A DNA stretch of 57,450 nt from a virus. The translations under genes were made by a program, and so were the position numbers. Below, piece after piece: positions 57,128 through 57,450 of this stretch (position 1 is the stretch's first letter; each line of letters opens with the position of its first letter). Location of the stretch: IMG/VR virus record IMGVR_UViG_3300035182_002025, positions 1-57,450 of that record. The stretch is one strand, 5' to 3'. Under the pieces are notes generated by a model, which saw nothing but the letters and a program-made list of their open reading frames with translations, was not told the DNA's origin and did not search any database.

Positions 57128-57413
57128 GGCTGACGGCCTTTATGAAATTTACAACTTCTTCTTTGGCGTCTATGACGAACACCAAAAAACCCAATTTGCG
57201 CAGCCTTTCGTGCGCTCGAAGTTGCCCTGGCCTGGGAACTTCGCCAGGACGTTTCAACTCGACGAAGATAACTTTCCCCCCTGGGAACAGGCATATTCTG
57301 TCCGGATCGTGCATTTTTGATGTGAACTTGCGGCACTCTACGCCCGGAAAAGCAGCTTCTACTTGCGTGACGAAAAACTTTTCAATCGCGGATTCTCTAG
57401 GTCTTCGCTGCAT
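57117..57413 (-). CDS. VRR-NUC family nuclease, 98 aa
   Basis: The pattern ESAIEKFFVTQVEA..., GVECRKFTSKMHDPDRICLFPGGKVIFVELKRPGEVPRPGQLRAHERLRKLGF matches VRR-NUC: an N-terminal Glu, the D-R motif, an E-x-K (VELKR) and a Q-x4-H helix. It is a short stand-alone phage form, probably a Holliday-junction resolvase-type nuclease in recombination with the SNF2 helicase. The upstream gene overlaps it slightly. Confidence 0.92.
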   Translation of the reverse strand: MQRRPRESAIEKFFVTQVEAAFPGVECRKFTSKMHDPDRICLFPGGKVIFVELKRPGEVPRPGQLRAHERLRKLGFLVFVIDAKEEVVNFIKAVSHVF

Positions 57414-57450
57414 CTTTGTCCTCTATGAAATATTCGCAATCCTTGTCCCC
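57397..57450 (-). CDS. Partial C-terminus of an upstream gene
   Basis: An open frame enters from the window edge and ends at 57397, reading GDKDCEYFIEDKDAAKT. It overlaps the VRR-NUC start by 17 bp, like other junctions in this operon. Too short to identify. Confidence 0.45.
   Translation of the reverse strand, partial: GDKDCEYFIEDKDAAKT

Noticed and set aside
1-57450. tRNA genes, CRISPR arrays, integrase and attachment sites
   Set aside because: None could be recognised by reading; no cloverleaf with proper arms, no regularly spaced repeats, and no recombinase motifs.

Overview
The window is part of a lytic-type tailed phage genome (short-tailed, podovirus-like) infecting a Gram-negative bacterium, most likely a gamma- or betaproteobacterium. 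This rests on a small and a large terminase, a P22/N4-type portal, an N4-gp56-like major capsid protein, a gp4-like head-tail adaptor, no recognisable long tape-measure protein, very large 'polyvalent' internal virion proteins, and an Rz/Rz1-like spanin pair that implies an outer membrane. Proteobacterial-type RdgC, RlpA and NrdJb homologues support the host guess. No integrase, tRNA, rRNA or CRISPR array was seen. Layout: 1-5715 (+) holds a frame-broken rdgC, a lysis cassette (putative holin-like protein, i-spanin, o-spanin, GH24 endolysin) interleaved with terS and terL. 5733-8792 holds two tandem paralogous homing-type endonucleases inserted between terL and the portal block. 8829-19338 is the head module: portal, HU-like protein, scaffold, major capsid protein, small head proteins, head-tail adaptor. 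19338-40289 is a receptor-binding/tail region: LamG-like proteins, a fibre of about 23 twenty-residue repeats, a fibre with a compositionally foreign AT-rich 3' part, plus a glycosyltransferase and a methyltransferase; two minus-strand endonucleases interrupt it. 40441-52164 encodes three giant internal virion/polyvalent proteins with a ferritin gene between the last two. A bidirectional terminator at 52166-52191 separates this rightward late block from a leftward block (52190-57450) with an RlpA-like protein, the C-terminal part of a split class II ribonucleotide reductase, a DUF6378-like protein, a SNF2-type helicase, a zinc-ribbon protein and a VRR-NUC nuclease. Six intracellular homing-type endonucleases lie at gene junctions: three EDxHD/Vsr-like proteins with 3, 3 and 4 zinc-binding repeats, and three HNH proteins. 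A seventh, exported HNH nuclease is probably unrelated to mobility. The most unusual points are: (i) a conserved-looking small gene with its own strong ribosome site overprinted inside a giant virion gene (45066-45239); (ii) hairpins that hide the ribosome site of the first lysis gene and of an endonuclease gene while the -10 element of an internal promoter sits in the hairpin's 5' arm, so that only locally started transcripts would be translated; (iii) a series of short GNRA-capped hairpins in front of late structural genes, duplicated before the capsid gene; and (iv) a ferritin with ferroxidase residues in the virion operon. Gene starts were refined from Shine-Dalgarno (SD) positions, and several genes shorter than 60 codons were added by direct reading. 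Family assignments come from recognised motifs, not from database searches.
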